Shown here piece after piece: positions 1-9,693 of a stretch of DNA of 64,000 bases (position 1 is the first letter of the stretch; the number at the start of each line of letters is the position of its first letter). This stretch comes from Mikania micrantha. Its lineage: Eukaryota; Streptophyta; Magnoliopsida; Asterales; Asteraceae. Under the pieces are notes generated by a model, which did not search any database, was not told the DNA's origin, and saw only the letters and a program-made list of their open reading frames with translations. The stretch lies in assembly GCA_009363875.1 (NCBI GenBank), contig CM018686.1, positions 8,618,001 through 8,682,000 of the forward strand, read 5' to 3'. The position numbers were made by a program, and so were the translations under genes.

Positions 1-2906
1 TCAAGTCTGTAGGCTGCTGATCCAATTCGTTCAAGAATTTTGAATGGCCCTACAAATCTTGGTGAAAGTTTACCTCTCTTCCCGAATCTGAAAATGCCTT
101 TCCAAGGTGACACTTTCAACATTACCCGATCACCTACTTGAAATTCGAGTGGTCTACGGCGATTATCAGCATAACTCTTTTGACGATCGCGAGCAGCTTT
201 GATTCGTTCCTGAATAAGGGCGATCTTATCAGTTGTTTCCTGAATGAATTTTGGGCCGATGATTTGATTTTCACCTACCTCTGACCAACAGATAGGTGAT
301 CTACATTTGCGTCCATAAAGTGCTTCGAATGGAGCTAATTGAATACTGGTATGGTAGCTGTTATTGTAGGAAAATTCAACAAGTAGAAGATGAATATCCC
401 AGCTACCTCCAAAATCAATCACACAGCTTCTGAGCATGTCTTCAAGAGTTTGATTTGTTCGTTCAGTCTGCCCGTCAGTTTGTGGATGATAAGCTGTGCT
501 CATATTGATTTGCGTGCCCAGAGCATTCTGAAGAGTTTGCCAAAATCGTGACATAAATCGACTATCTCTGTCAGAAATGATAGAGATCGGTACTCCATGT
601 CGAGATACAATCTCATTAACATAGAGTTTAGCGATTCGATCCATAGAATAATCCTCTCGGATGGGTAAGAAATGCGCAGATTTCGTAAGGCGATCAACGA
701 TAACCCATATAGAGTCATGATTACGTGATGTTCTGGGTAATTTAGTAATAAAATCCATAGAGATCTGATCCCATTTCCACATGGGAATCTCAGGTTGTTG
801 CAATAACCCAGAAGGTCGTTGATGTTCAGCCTTAACTTTGAGACATGTTAGACATCGATCCACGTATTCAGCTATGTGTTTCTTCATTCCAGGCCACCAG
901 TAAAAGTCTTTAAGATCTTTGTACATTTTATCAGCACCTGGATGAATAGAATACCTAGATTTGTGCGCCTCATCCAAGATAATCATTCGAGAGTTACCGA
1001 ATAGAGGAACCCACATTCGGTCTTTGAAATACAACAGTCCATCGTCTTTGGTATCGATTTTCTTATCTAATCCCCTCAGTCCCTCAGCAAAATAGTTCAT
1101 TGCTTGCAAAGCTTGTTGCTGAGCTTCTTTAATTTGAGGAATTAGACTGGTTTGAATAGTCATACCTAACGCTTTTACACGTAACGGTTTGACTCGTTCC
1201 TTGCGACTTAAGGCATCGGCTACAACATTCGCCTTACCTGGGTGATAACGAATTTCACAGTCATAGTCGTTTAAAAGTTCAACCCATCGTCTCTGTCGCA
1301 TGTTCAACATTTTCTGATCTAGAATGTGTTGGAGACTTTTGTGATCAGTGTATATAATACACCTAGTTCCGTATAGATAATGTCTCCAAATCTTAAGTTC
1401 AAACACCACTGCACCAAGTTCCAGATCATGAGTGGTATAGTTCTTCTCATGTACTTTCAATTGTCGAGAAGCGTAAGCAATTACCTTGTCGTTCTGCATT
1501 AAAACACACCCAAGACCTTGACGTGAAGCATAACAATACACTGTGAAGTTATCAGTACCTTCCGGTAGTGCCAAGATAGGTGCGTTGCAGAGTTTGTGTT
1601 TCAACAGTTGGAACGCCTCCTCCTGTTGAGAATCCCATATAAACGGTTGATTTTTCTGTGTCAATGTAGTCAGTGGCAAGGCTATCTTTGAAAAGTTCTT
1701 GATAAACCGGCGATAATAACCTGCCAACCCCAAAAATGGGTGTATTTCAGTCGGGGTTCGTGGTGTCTCCCATTGTTTCACTGCCTGAATCTTACTGGGA
1801 TCCACTTGAATACCGTTTTGATTTACTACATGACCAAGAAATTGAACTTCTCGTAACCAGAACTCACACTTGGAGAACTTGGCATATAATTTTTCATGTG
1901 CCAAAAGTTCTAGGATTAATTTCAAGTGTTGAGTATGTTCTTGTTGGTTTCGAGAATAAATGAGAATATCATCAATAAACACAATCACAAATTTATCCAG
2001 ATAAGGTCTACATACTCGATTCTTCGAATCCATGAAAACTGCTGGTGCATTGGTTAAACCAAACGGCATCACTAGAAATTCGTAATGTCCGTATCGAGTT
2101 CTGAAAGCAGTTTTAGGAATGTCATCATCATGAATACGTAACTGATGATCTCCAGATCTTAAATCGATTTTTGAAAAATAAGTAGCACCTTGTAGTTGAT
2201 CAAATAGATCATTGATACGAGGTAGTGGATAACGGTTCTTGATTGTCAGTTTATTGAGTTCCCTGTAGTCAATACACATCCTGAATGAACCATCCTTCTT
2301 TTTCACAAAAAGAATAGGTGCTCCCCAGGGTGAAAAACTAGGTCTGATAAAACCTTTGTCTAACAGTTCTTGCAATTGACCTGAAAGTTCTTGCATTTCT
2401 GATGGCGCAAGCCGATACGGGGCTTTAGCAACAGGGGCTGCACCTGGAATCATGTCAATCCGAAATTCAACTTGTCTCACTGGGGGTAATCCTGATATGT
2501 CCTCAGGAAAAACTTCAGGAAAATCCTTGACTACTGGGATATCTGTGATTTGTTTGGGTGAAGAATTGTGCTCAGTCACATGTGCCAGGAAAGCATAACA
2601 GCCTTTCCTTAAGAATTTCTGAGCTCGCATACAAGATATGATACCAAGTCTTCTACCAGCTTGTTCTCCTTGAACTACCAGTGTATTATCGTTAGGTAAT
2701 GGAATACGGATCACCTTGTTTTGACAGACAACTTCCGCTTGGTTATTAGAAAGCCAATCCATGCCAACAACGACATCAAAGCTCCCAAGCTCACTAGGAA
2801 GTAAATCAATATTGAAAAGATGATCATTCAAATTCAAGGAACATCCTTGAATAACACTGTTAGTTTTGATCAACTTGCCGTTAGCAAGTTCAATGACATA
2901 AGGAGT
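1..2906 (-). CDS. pol: Element A pol: end of protease, RT, RNase H, integrase (open at window edge)
   Basis: One frame stays open for about 968 codons from just after a TAA at 2907-2909 to the window edge, with no internal stop. In order it holds the protease-to-RT linker, RT (KKKDGSFRMCIDYREL, then FIDDILIYS with the DD pair at 1968-1973), RNase H, the HHCC zinc-binding part of integrase (about 960-840) and the integrase core (MDFITKLP; ISDRDSRF; TLEDML). It ends in the conserved strip after the integrase core. Pol copies RNA into DNA and inserts it into the genome. Oddities: the first RNase H catalytic Asp is Tyr (codon 1530-1532, TAT where D has GAT), and RT has SGDHQL where SGYHQL is usual. 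Relative to gag the pol frame is shifted by one, and the gag-protease part is broken, so expression is doubtful. I read the frame by hand; a missed indel pair is possible. Confidence 0.85.
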
Positions 2907-2909
2907 TTA

Positions 2910-4447
2910 TAGATCTACCGTAGGCAATGAAAGTAATGATGCAAATTCAGGAGAGATAAAGCTTTTATCTGCTCCTGTGTCAAACAGAACTGATGCGTAT
3001 AGTTATTAAGAAGAAACGTACCAGTAACAATATTCGCATCATGTCTCGCCTCGGTCGCACCAATCTGAAAAGCTCTCCCCCTAGCTTCAGTTCCCGGATT
3101 GGTGTTATTGTTTGGACAGTTTCGTATGAAATGGTCCGGGCTTCCACATTTGTAACATGACCGGTTGGTTTGAGTGGTTTGTCGTGGTGCTTGGTTTGGT
3201 GTTTGAGCAGGAAAGTTGCAATATTTAGCATAATGTCCAACTCGGTTACAATTCAAACAAACATGACATGGTCCCGTATGATGGAGTGGACACTTACTGC
3301 ATTTGGGCGCCTGCCCAGTATAAACTTTCCTCTCAGGAATAGCAGCACCATAGTTTTTCACTGTTGGCTTGCTCTGGGTGATCTCAGCCGGAGCTTTCGC
3401 CTTGGCTTTGCCAAACCACTTCCGTTTGGTACCTTTCGGCACATTCGAGGTACCGACATCACTACGACTGTAAGCCGTCTGAGGTTATAAAGATAGAGTA
3501 CCACTCCTTACCGCCTCATTGGTAAGCTTAGTGGTCAAAAGAATCGTATGTTTCAGAGTTGTAGGTTCAGCAGCAGTCACCATTCCCCGAATCTGGGGAA
3601 TCAAACCCTTAATGTACTTCTCGATTAAAGCAGCTTCCGTAGGAAACATATCGGGAAGTAAACAAGTAAGTTCATGAAACCGATCGGTGTAAGCCAGACA
3701 ATCAGCACCGATCATAGAGTGATTCCAGAATTCCTCCTGGAGTTTTTGAATTTCAGTAATTGGGCAGTACTCTGATCTAATCCGAGTTTTGAAATCATTC
3801 CAGCCCATTGAGTCAACTGTAGCTGAACCCAAAGTCTTGGCCTGGGTATTCCACCAGGTCAAAGCTGAGTCTTTCAGAGAACAGGCAGCATAAGACACCT
3901 TATGCTCCTCCAAACACTGACTGATTTTGAGTTTGGTTTCCATCTCCTCGATCCACTTTAAAAGACCAGCCGCTCCTTCTTTGCCAGTAAAAGTAGGAGG
4001 GTTACAGGAAGCAAAATACTTGTAAGTACATCCCTGTCGAGGTGGATCAGGAATAATTGTAGTTGTACCGGTGGTGGTATGAGTTTCAAGGTGACCACCA
4101 GTAGCATTATGTTCAGCATGATCGTGGTCTCTACCAGAACCTGCAGTGATATATGGTTGGTGTTGTGTCAGCACACCACAAGCAGATAGTTGTTCACACA
4201 CAATTCGAGCTATCATAGCTTCATTTGTTTCAGATCCGCTTGTACCAGCAGGTGGAACAATGCCTGCTCCAGGGTTCACTGGTGGAATAGTATTTGTTTC
4301 CAAGTTCCCAGGTGGAACCATGTTCGCTTCCGGATTAACATGCGGATCCGGATTTGATTCAACATTCAGAGGTGGAATTTGATTCGGTTCAGGGTTTGTA
4401 ATGTTCTTAGCAGCTTTCTTAGCTGGTCGACCTCTTTTAGGAGCCAT
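2910..4447 (-). pseudogene. gag: Element A gag and start of protease, disrupted
   Basis: Gag starts at the ATG at 4447 (MAPKRGRPAKK); the four codons before it have a non-ATG start. A retrotransposon Gag capsid domain follows (RQGCTYKYFASCNPPTFTG, then TWWNTQAKTLG). After it come zinc-knuckle motifs, including CYKCGSPDHFIRNC, which package RNA. Three lesions are visible. A TAA at 3485-3487 stands where D has AAA. A one-base deletion near 3001 shifts the frame just before the protease. A TAA at 2907-2909 stands where D has GAA. The protease site DTGADKSF is still readable in the shifted frame around 2990-2960. Gag would form the cytoplasmic particle. Confidence 0.88.
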
Positions 4448-4812
4448 TAATCTGCTCACAAGCAGACAAATTCAGGTCAGTTTAAGAACATTAAAGATAT
4501 AACCCGTTCTATCACATAATTTCAATCATATTCAGTTACACTGAAAATTTATATTGAAATGTGATTATAAAGAATATAGTATAACTACATGAATTTAGTC
4601 CAGACATGTTTGCATTACACACAGATCACACAATTGTTCGTAGTTATACTTAGTCCTGTTATTTCAAAAACATGTTAGAGTCTTACCCAGCTCTTTGCAT
4701 TGCAACACATGTTTTTAGAGATATGTTCATACTGGACTAGGACATGTTCTCACACAAGTTCTCTGATATGTTCTCAGTTCATACATTAAGTTCTCATACA
4801 AATAATAGATAT
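4448..4812. other. Element A leader between gag and repeats
   Basis: AT-rich non-coding leader with scattered degenerate ATGTTCT/ACATGTT words that grade into the tandem repeats beyond it. No ORF or RNA gene seen. Confidence 0.5.
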
Positions 4813-5020
4813 GTTCTCGTACAGTATGGCTCTCGTACTGTACTTTAGTTACAGATATGTTCACAATTAGATACGTTCACGTTTAGACATGTTCTCGTAC
4901 AATATGGCTCTCGTACTGTACTTTTAGTTACAGATATGTTCACAATTAGATACGTTCACGTTTAGACATGTTCTCGTACAGTATGGCTCTCGTACTGTAC
5001 TTGAGTAACAGATATATTTG
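4813..5020. repeat. Tandem repeat, 78-79 bp unit, about 2.5 copies
   Basis: The word GTTCTCGTACA recurs at 4813, 4891 and 4970, giving 78-79 bp units that also share GATACGTTCACGTTTAGACA. It lies in the leader of element A between the extra ORF and gag. Confidence 0.85.
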
Positions 5021-5024
5021 CATA

Positions 5025-5334
5025 CAGTATTGCTCCTGTACTGTATTTCAGCAAAGTATATATTTTCAGTTCGATATATTCGCATACAGTATTGATCCCG
5101 TACTGTATTTTAGCGAAATATATATTTTTAGTTCGATATATTCGCATACAGTATTGCTCCCGTACTGTATTTCAGCGAAATATATATTTTTAGTTCGATA
5201 TATTCGCATACAGTATTGCTCCCGTACTGTATTTCAGCGAAATATATATTTTTAGTTCGATATATTCGCATACAGTATTGCTCCCGTACTGTATTTCAGC
5301 GAAATATATATTTTTAGTTCGACATGTTCTCATA
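5025..5334. repeat. Tandem repeat, 62 bp unit, five copies
   Basis: CAGTATTG recurs at 5025, 5087, 5149, 5211 and 5273, exactly 62 bp apart. Later units are nearly identical and contain TTCGATATATTCGCA; the earlier ones are more diverged. Short ORFs here on both strands are by-products of the repeat and are not called as genes. Confidence 0.92.
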
Positions 5335-5681
5335 TTGACACATTCGTATACAGTTATGTTCTCACACAGTTCTTTTTCGTTATCTAGTAATTAGTCATAT
5401 AAGTTTGATATTAACACACAAGTCATACACAACACATCCATCACTCATCACATATATAAATACACAACACAACCAGTTTATTAGCATTACCATAGTTTTA
5501 TACACACAGAGTTTTGATATAACCAAAAGTCATGATACTCTAAACCAACAACATCATACACTACATCTCACAAACTCGGGATCTGTCCATACCAAAATAT
5601 CCCGCTCTCACAACTACTGATCACCCTATATCACATCATATGTACAACAAGATCACTACTGCCCAGTCTCTCTATCACCTC
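5335..5681. other. Element A spacer between extra ORF and tandem repeats
   Basis: Non-coding AT-rich leader sequence. A plus-strand frame at 5405-5620 is not supported by homology or by element orientation. Confidence 0.5.
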
Positions 5682-6509
5682 TCACCGCATGACATACCAT
5701 AAACCGTCCAACACCATAGCTATAATAACCAACACTATAGCCACACATAGTAACCTAACCTCTAAGCTCATGCCCTCAAGCACTCCCGTCACTACTCCTC
5801 TCATCACTAACACTCGCTGCCAGAATGTAGCTATCATCCCCTGAATCATGGTTCTCCTCATCCTCTCCTCGATCATAGCCCGCCAAACTTGCGTGCCAGC
5901 ATCCAGTGCATTCATCTGCTCCATCAATATCAGATGAGATGTGAGTATCTCGAACACAGTGGTACGTGTATCCTCCACCGTAGCACGAGACTCCTGTAAC
6001 TCTAGTCGAGTCCCCTGAAGATCTAGAGTCACCTGGTGAAGCTGCGCCCTAAACACCGCCTGCTGTGAAGACTCTCCTACCTCGTGTATGGTGTCGGGCT
6101 CGTATCTAGGCGCCATCTGACGTCTAGGAGGAAGACCTGTCGTTTTGCGAGCTTGGCCTCGCATCCGCCTCAACCCGTCCCAGACGGGAATCCTAGGAGG
6201 AGAAGCACTTTGCCTCCTGTCAGCAGGAACATCCTCTGCAGGTAACTGAGAATGTCTAGAGGAAACGGGTGATACTGGTAGTGGTGGTGTAGCAGGCAAA
6301 GGTGCTGGTGGCAGTACTGGTGATGGTGGTGGTAGTACTGGCGATGGTGGTGGTGATACTGGTGATGGTGGTCGTGGTGTATCAGTCTGTGATGCAGCCG
6401 CAGATACTTCCGATGGATCGGAATCAGAACCCGAACTCGAACTCGGTGTATCGTCTAATCTCAAATAGGGAAATCGCTGATAGATATACTGCTCTGCTTG
6501 ATCAGCCAT
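5682..6509 (-). CDS. Extra ORF upstream of gag in element A, proline-rich with C-terminal membrane-like segment
   Basis: An intact 275-codon frame starts at the ATG at 6509 (MADQAEQYIYQRF); the frame extends a little upstream without a better start. It lies in the sense direction between the PBS region and gag. Visible regions: an acidic/Ser-rich N-terminus, a Pro-rich stretch (repeated SPVLPPP) at about residues 50-90, a basic strip (RRMRGQARKTTGLPPRRQ) at about 130-150, a probable coiled coil at about 165-215 (LHQVTLDLQGTRLELQES), and a hydrophobic C-terminus (LLCVAIVLVIIAMVL) at about 255-270. Element D carries a homologous frame at the same place. I do not recognise a named family. A membrane-anchored accessory protein or a captured host fragment are both possible; function is unknown. 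Confidence 0.75.
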   Translation of the reverse strand: MADQAEQYIYQRFPYLRLDDTPSSSSGSDSDPSEVSAAASQTDTPRPPSPVSPPPSPVLPPPSPVLPPAPLPATPPLPVSPVSSRHSQLPAEDVPADRRQSASPPRIPVWDGLRRMRGQARKTTGLPPRRQMAPRYEPDTIHEVGESSQQAVFRAQLHQVTLDLQGTRLELQESRATVEDTRTTVFEILTSHLILMEQMNALDAGTQVWRAMIEERMRRTMIQGMIATFWQRVLVMRGVVTGVLEGMSLEVRLLCVAIVLVIIAMVLDGLWYVMR

Positions 6510-6737
6510 CGCTGTACAATCAAAATCTCTAATCAGTATCATGAAGTAAATATTAAATAACAATATTTAACATAAACATGAACATGATATGATATGATGC
6601 TTTTCCCTATCTCATAACAACTATTCGTCTTTATAGTTATTGAGGTTCTGCTTGAATTAAATTAAACTAGAACGCAAACATGTTACAAATTTCAGTTATG
6701 CTGGCCACTCATAACTAGAATTCGTATCACCTGATTA
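6510..6737 (-). other. Element A leader remnant upstream of extra ORF
   Basis: It matches D 35608-35825 in reverse complement (for example TGGCCACTCATAAC at about 6699). The match ends at about 6737, before the PBS. Confidence 0.75.
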
Positions 6738-6757
6738 CATGTATATATATACATGTA
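6736..6757. repeat. Perfect 22-bp AT-rich palindrome at A/B junction
   Basis: The core ACATGTATATATATACATGT (6737-6756) is its own reverse complement, and one more base pairs on each side. It sits exactly where similarity to element D ends. The stretch from here to 6837 matches neither A/D nor the B LTR. Confidence 0.8.
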
Positions 6758-6837
6758 TAAGTATGAAGAAAAGAAGGAAAAAAAGCCCTACCCACACACG
6801 TGTTCTTTGTTTCGGTTCCAACCTAACAAGTTAACAA

Positions 6838-7365
6838 TTCAAACCAAGAAAATTTAAAAACAATAAGTTAAACTCCAATAAACCATTATAAAACTCGGTT
6901 GCATACCAACCGAAACCGGTTTAAATTTCATTAAGAAAAGATCCCATCAACAAATAATCATGACGATCTTGTCTTACCTTAAACATTGTAACTCTAAGCC
7001 AGCTTATCCATACTTCTTCCTGCAATTAACAGCTATGGCAGCCCTAAACCACCCCATTTGAGCTGCCAATACATCCTAACTATATACTTTTATAACATCA
7101 ATACCTAATCCCTTGCTGTCGGCAACTTTAGTCCCCCAAAACCCACCCCCCTAAACATGGTACTATCTAGGAAATCACATCACACTTATATCCTTTTCTT
7201 TGAATTCAGCCGATGCCAACTCTTTCACCAAAAAGGAAGATTTCATCCACTATAAAAGGCATGCCATGAGTTGTGAAAGAACCACACCATCCACATCTTT
7301 TTACTCATCCCTTCCCTTGTTACATATCGGTGGAACCAGCACCAAAGCACCCAGCCACCTTAGCC
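6838..7365 (+). repeat. Element B 5' LTR, first remaining segment
   Basis: Nearly identical to 12994-13519 in the 3' LTR, with shared words such as AAACTCGGTTGCATACCAAC. It ends in TAGCC, the target duplicated by the solo-LTR insertion. Confidence 0.88.
7361..7365. repeat. Target-site duplication TAGCC (left) of solo LTR
   Basis: Identical to 9504-9508 on the other side of the solo LTR. Confidence 0.92.
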
Positions 7366-9503
7366 TGTCACACCCCCACCTCTCGTCACCTCGTGTCTGG
7401 TCTGACGTCACTTAACCGGTTGCAGAAGCATAGTGGTGATGTCTCCGAGGTGAGGGGTGACTTACTTGATCCGATATCATAAGCACACAGATTAACTTAA
7501 AGTAAATACATTACAAGGGTGTCGCAATCACAATTACATTACAGCTACGTTTATTTAATTACAATACTAATTATTTAAGTGCAAATATCCCAAAAGTGCA
7601 TCCTCACCAGCTATTACTGTTTACCTGCAAAAATGTTTGAGTTTGAAACGTCAGCACAAAGCTGGTGAGATCGACAGTTCAATTTAAAACAATATGATAT
7701 GATAAACATGTTCTCAAAAGTTCAGTTCCGGATAACCATGGGACCCGTATCTAGTTCCTTTCGGACGTCTAGTCTGTTCTCAAGATATTACCCGTCGGTA
7801 CATATCTTAGTGCCTCATTGTCTTAATGTCTATCATACCATTAAGAAGTTCAGGAAACAGATAACAAACATTCACACAAGGGGAGATGCAACCCTCCCAG
7901 CGAATGGGGTGTCAACCGATAGTACTATCAATGTTTTCTGTTCGGCCACACATGGGTTCACTAGATACAGTTCAAGAATGAGGACTTTCAGTTCTATGAT
8001 AGGGTTCAGTCTACAGGCAAAATCCCATGAAATCCCACAAAAGTCACATGAAATCACACAGATATCATTGATTCATATCATATGTTCAGACAACAGTTTG
8101 CAGTGTTCCCCGATGTTTATAAAACATTAAAAATAAAAGGGGTTGTACGAAACTCACCTGGTAGTATAGGTGTAGCAGAGTATCACCAAACTGATAATAC
8201 AGAGATGATTCTGCATTTAGTTATATTTAATAAGTTATTTATGTTTTAGTTTACTGATTAGATCTTCCTGAACGTTCAATGTCAAAGACATTGCTTAGTA
8301 AATCATCAACTCGATATTAGTTATGTATTTAGTTAATTTAATGTTATATCATACAATGTATCATAATGTAGGAACCTACATTGCATTAGATTCCTAATAC
8401 AAAGTTGATGACACTCTTGATTAATCAGAATAATCTCTGATTAACCAGATAGTTAATGTTGTTGATTATGATACTGTAACAGTTTTTAGATAATTTAATG
8501 GCTTAGGAATGATCAATCTTTGTTATTGATTACCCAAATATCATGAGATATCACAATGTAGTATCATAATAGGTGTAATAACCATGCTTAACATACTAAT
8601 CTGACTGTTATCATAAACATCAAATAATCGTTCCAACGAGTATGTTAATGATTGTGATTAGTTTGAAACACTTGGATTTAACCTTGCATTTCAATGATTA
8701 ACCCAACTAATCACCTACATTGTTATAATCAAATGGATTAAACCATTATAATCATGGGTATGGTTTCATGCAAACCAGGCATTACAACGGATCAAAACAA
8801 GGATTTAACCGTTAGAACTTCGTGTTCTTTGTTTATAATCAATCCTAGCCATCATCTAGGCAATAATCAACAATCCTAACTATGTCATTACGTTCAAAAT
8901 CAAGATCTAATCAATCAAAATCAAACTAGAAGGTTTAAACGGATCATTACCTAATCAGACGGATTTCTGACTTCAAAATAACGATCGGAGCTTGTAAAGA
9001 TGATCCCTGATGCGATCCTTGACTTCAGAAGGCTTGAAAAATGGATTTAGATGGTAGAAGTGTGTGTTTTTGTCGTTTGAAGGTGGAACAGACGCAAGAA
9101 GAAGAAAAATAATCTTCTTGCATTAAATCTGATGAAGTAGATCAGATCATTCCACCGCCACATCCGTCGCGTACCGCGACCAGAAGCCCAAAAAGTCTTC
9201 GCGTACCGCGAAGAAATCCGGAGATCTCAGATTTCTTTCATGCATCGCGTACCGCGAAGGATTCTGAATCCCTCCATCGCGTACCGCGATGGGTCCAATC
9301 GACCAACACTTACTGATTTTTCTTTGTTTTTCGATTCCGGACAATCCAGGACTCCGTTTTGAACACGGTTTTCGCCCACGTTCATCATTTCTCACCTACT
9401 ATCAACCTGTAATAATTACGATTGTTAAATCAACGTGGATTTCTAGAACGATCAAATGTGCTCACGTCATTGATGACGTAAATTCTCGTATGCAACTGTC
9501 ACA
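7366..9503 (-). mobile_element. Solo LTR of the A/D gypsy family, inserted in element B 5' LTR
   Basis: 2138 bp, matching in length and sequence the two LTRs of element D (2136 and 2137 bp) on the opposite strand. On plus it begins TGTCACACCCCCACC and ends GTCACA. TAGCC flanks it on both sides (7361-7365 and 9504-9508). The uninterrupted target is visible in B's own 3' LTR at 13515-13519, with a single TAGCC. Nothing internal remains, so it most likely arose by LTR-LTR recombination of a full element. Near its U3 end it holds four CGCGTACCGCG inverted motifs (9165-9290). Confidence 0.95.
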
Positions 9504-9508
9504 TAGCC
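9504..9508. repeat. Target-site duplication TAGCC (right) of solo LTR
   Basis: Identical to 7361-7365; only one copy is present at the empty site 13515-13519. Confidence 0.92.
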
Positions 9509-9693
9509 GAACAGTCCCCTTGCAGTTGGAAGATTTCATGTTAATTCTCAACCAAACAACGAGCCTTGTCGACTTAAAAGCCTCGCCCAACAATCGACAG
9601 ATGTGAAGTAGCCAACCCAACAGCTGATCGTGCGTCACCAGGCCGCACAACCTCCATCTTGACGACTATCAAGGTGTCCATCATAAGCTCACC
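9504..9693 (+). repeat. Element B 5' LTR, second remaining segment
   Basis: Continues the B LTR after the solo LTR and matches 13515-13712 of the 3' LTR, apart from a few differences (one 4-base gap near 9680). It breaks off at about 9693 directly into protease-RT coding sequence, so roughly 750 bp of LTR plus PBS, leader, gag and most of protease are deleted. Confidence 0.85.

Larger units (their letters stand above)
1..6737 (-). mobile_element. Element A: Ty3/gypsy (Tekay-like chromovirus) retrotransposon, partial
   Basis: Reading on the minus strand from high to low coordinates, the element has a leader remnant, an extra ORF, a tandem-repeat region, gag and pol. It runs off the left edge inside the integrase C-terminal region. 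It is closely similar over its whole length to element D (33338-44762), which supplies the template for its structure. Similarity to D stops at about 6737, which corresponds to D about 35608. The 5' LTR, the PBS and about 130 bp of leader are therefore missing, and B-type LTR sequence begins about 100 bp further on. Confidence 0.9.

Noticed and set aside
5405..5620. Plus-strand 71-residue ORF in element A
   Set aside because: Antisense to the element, low-complexity AT-rich leader, no support.
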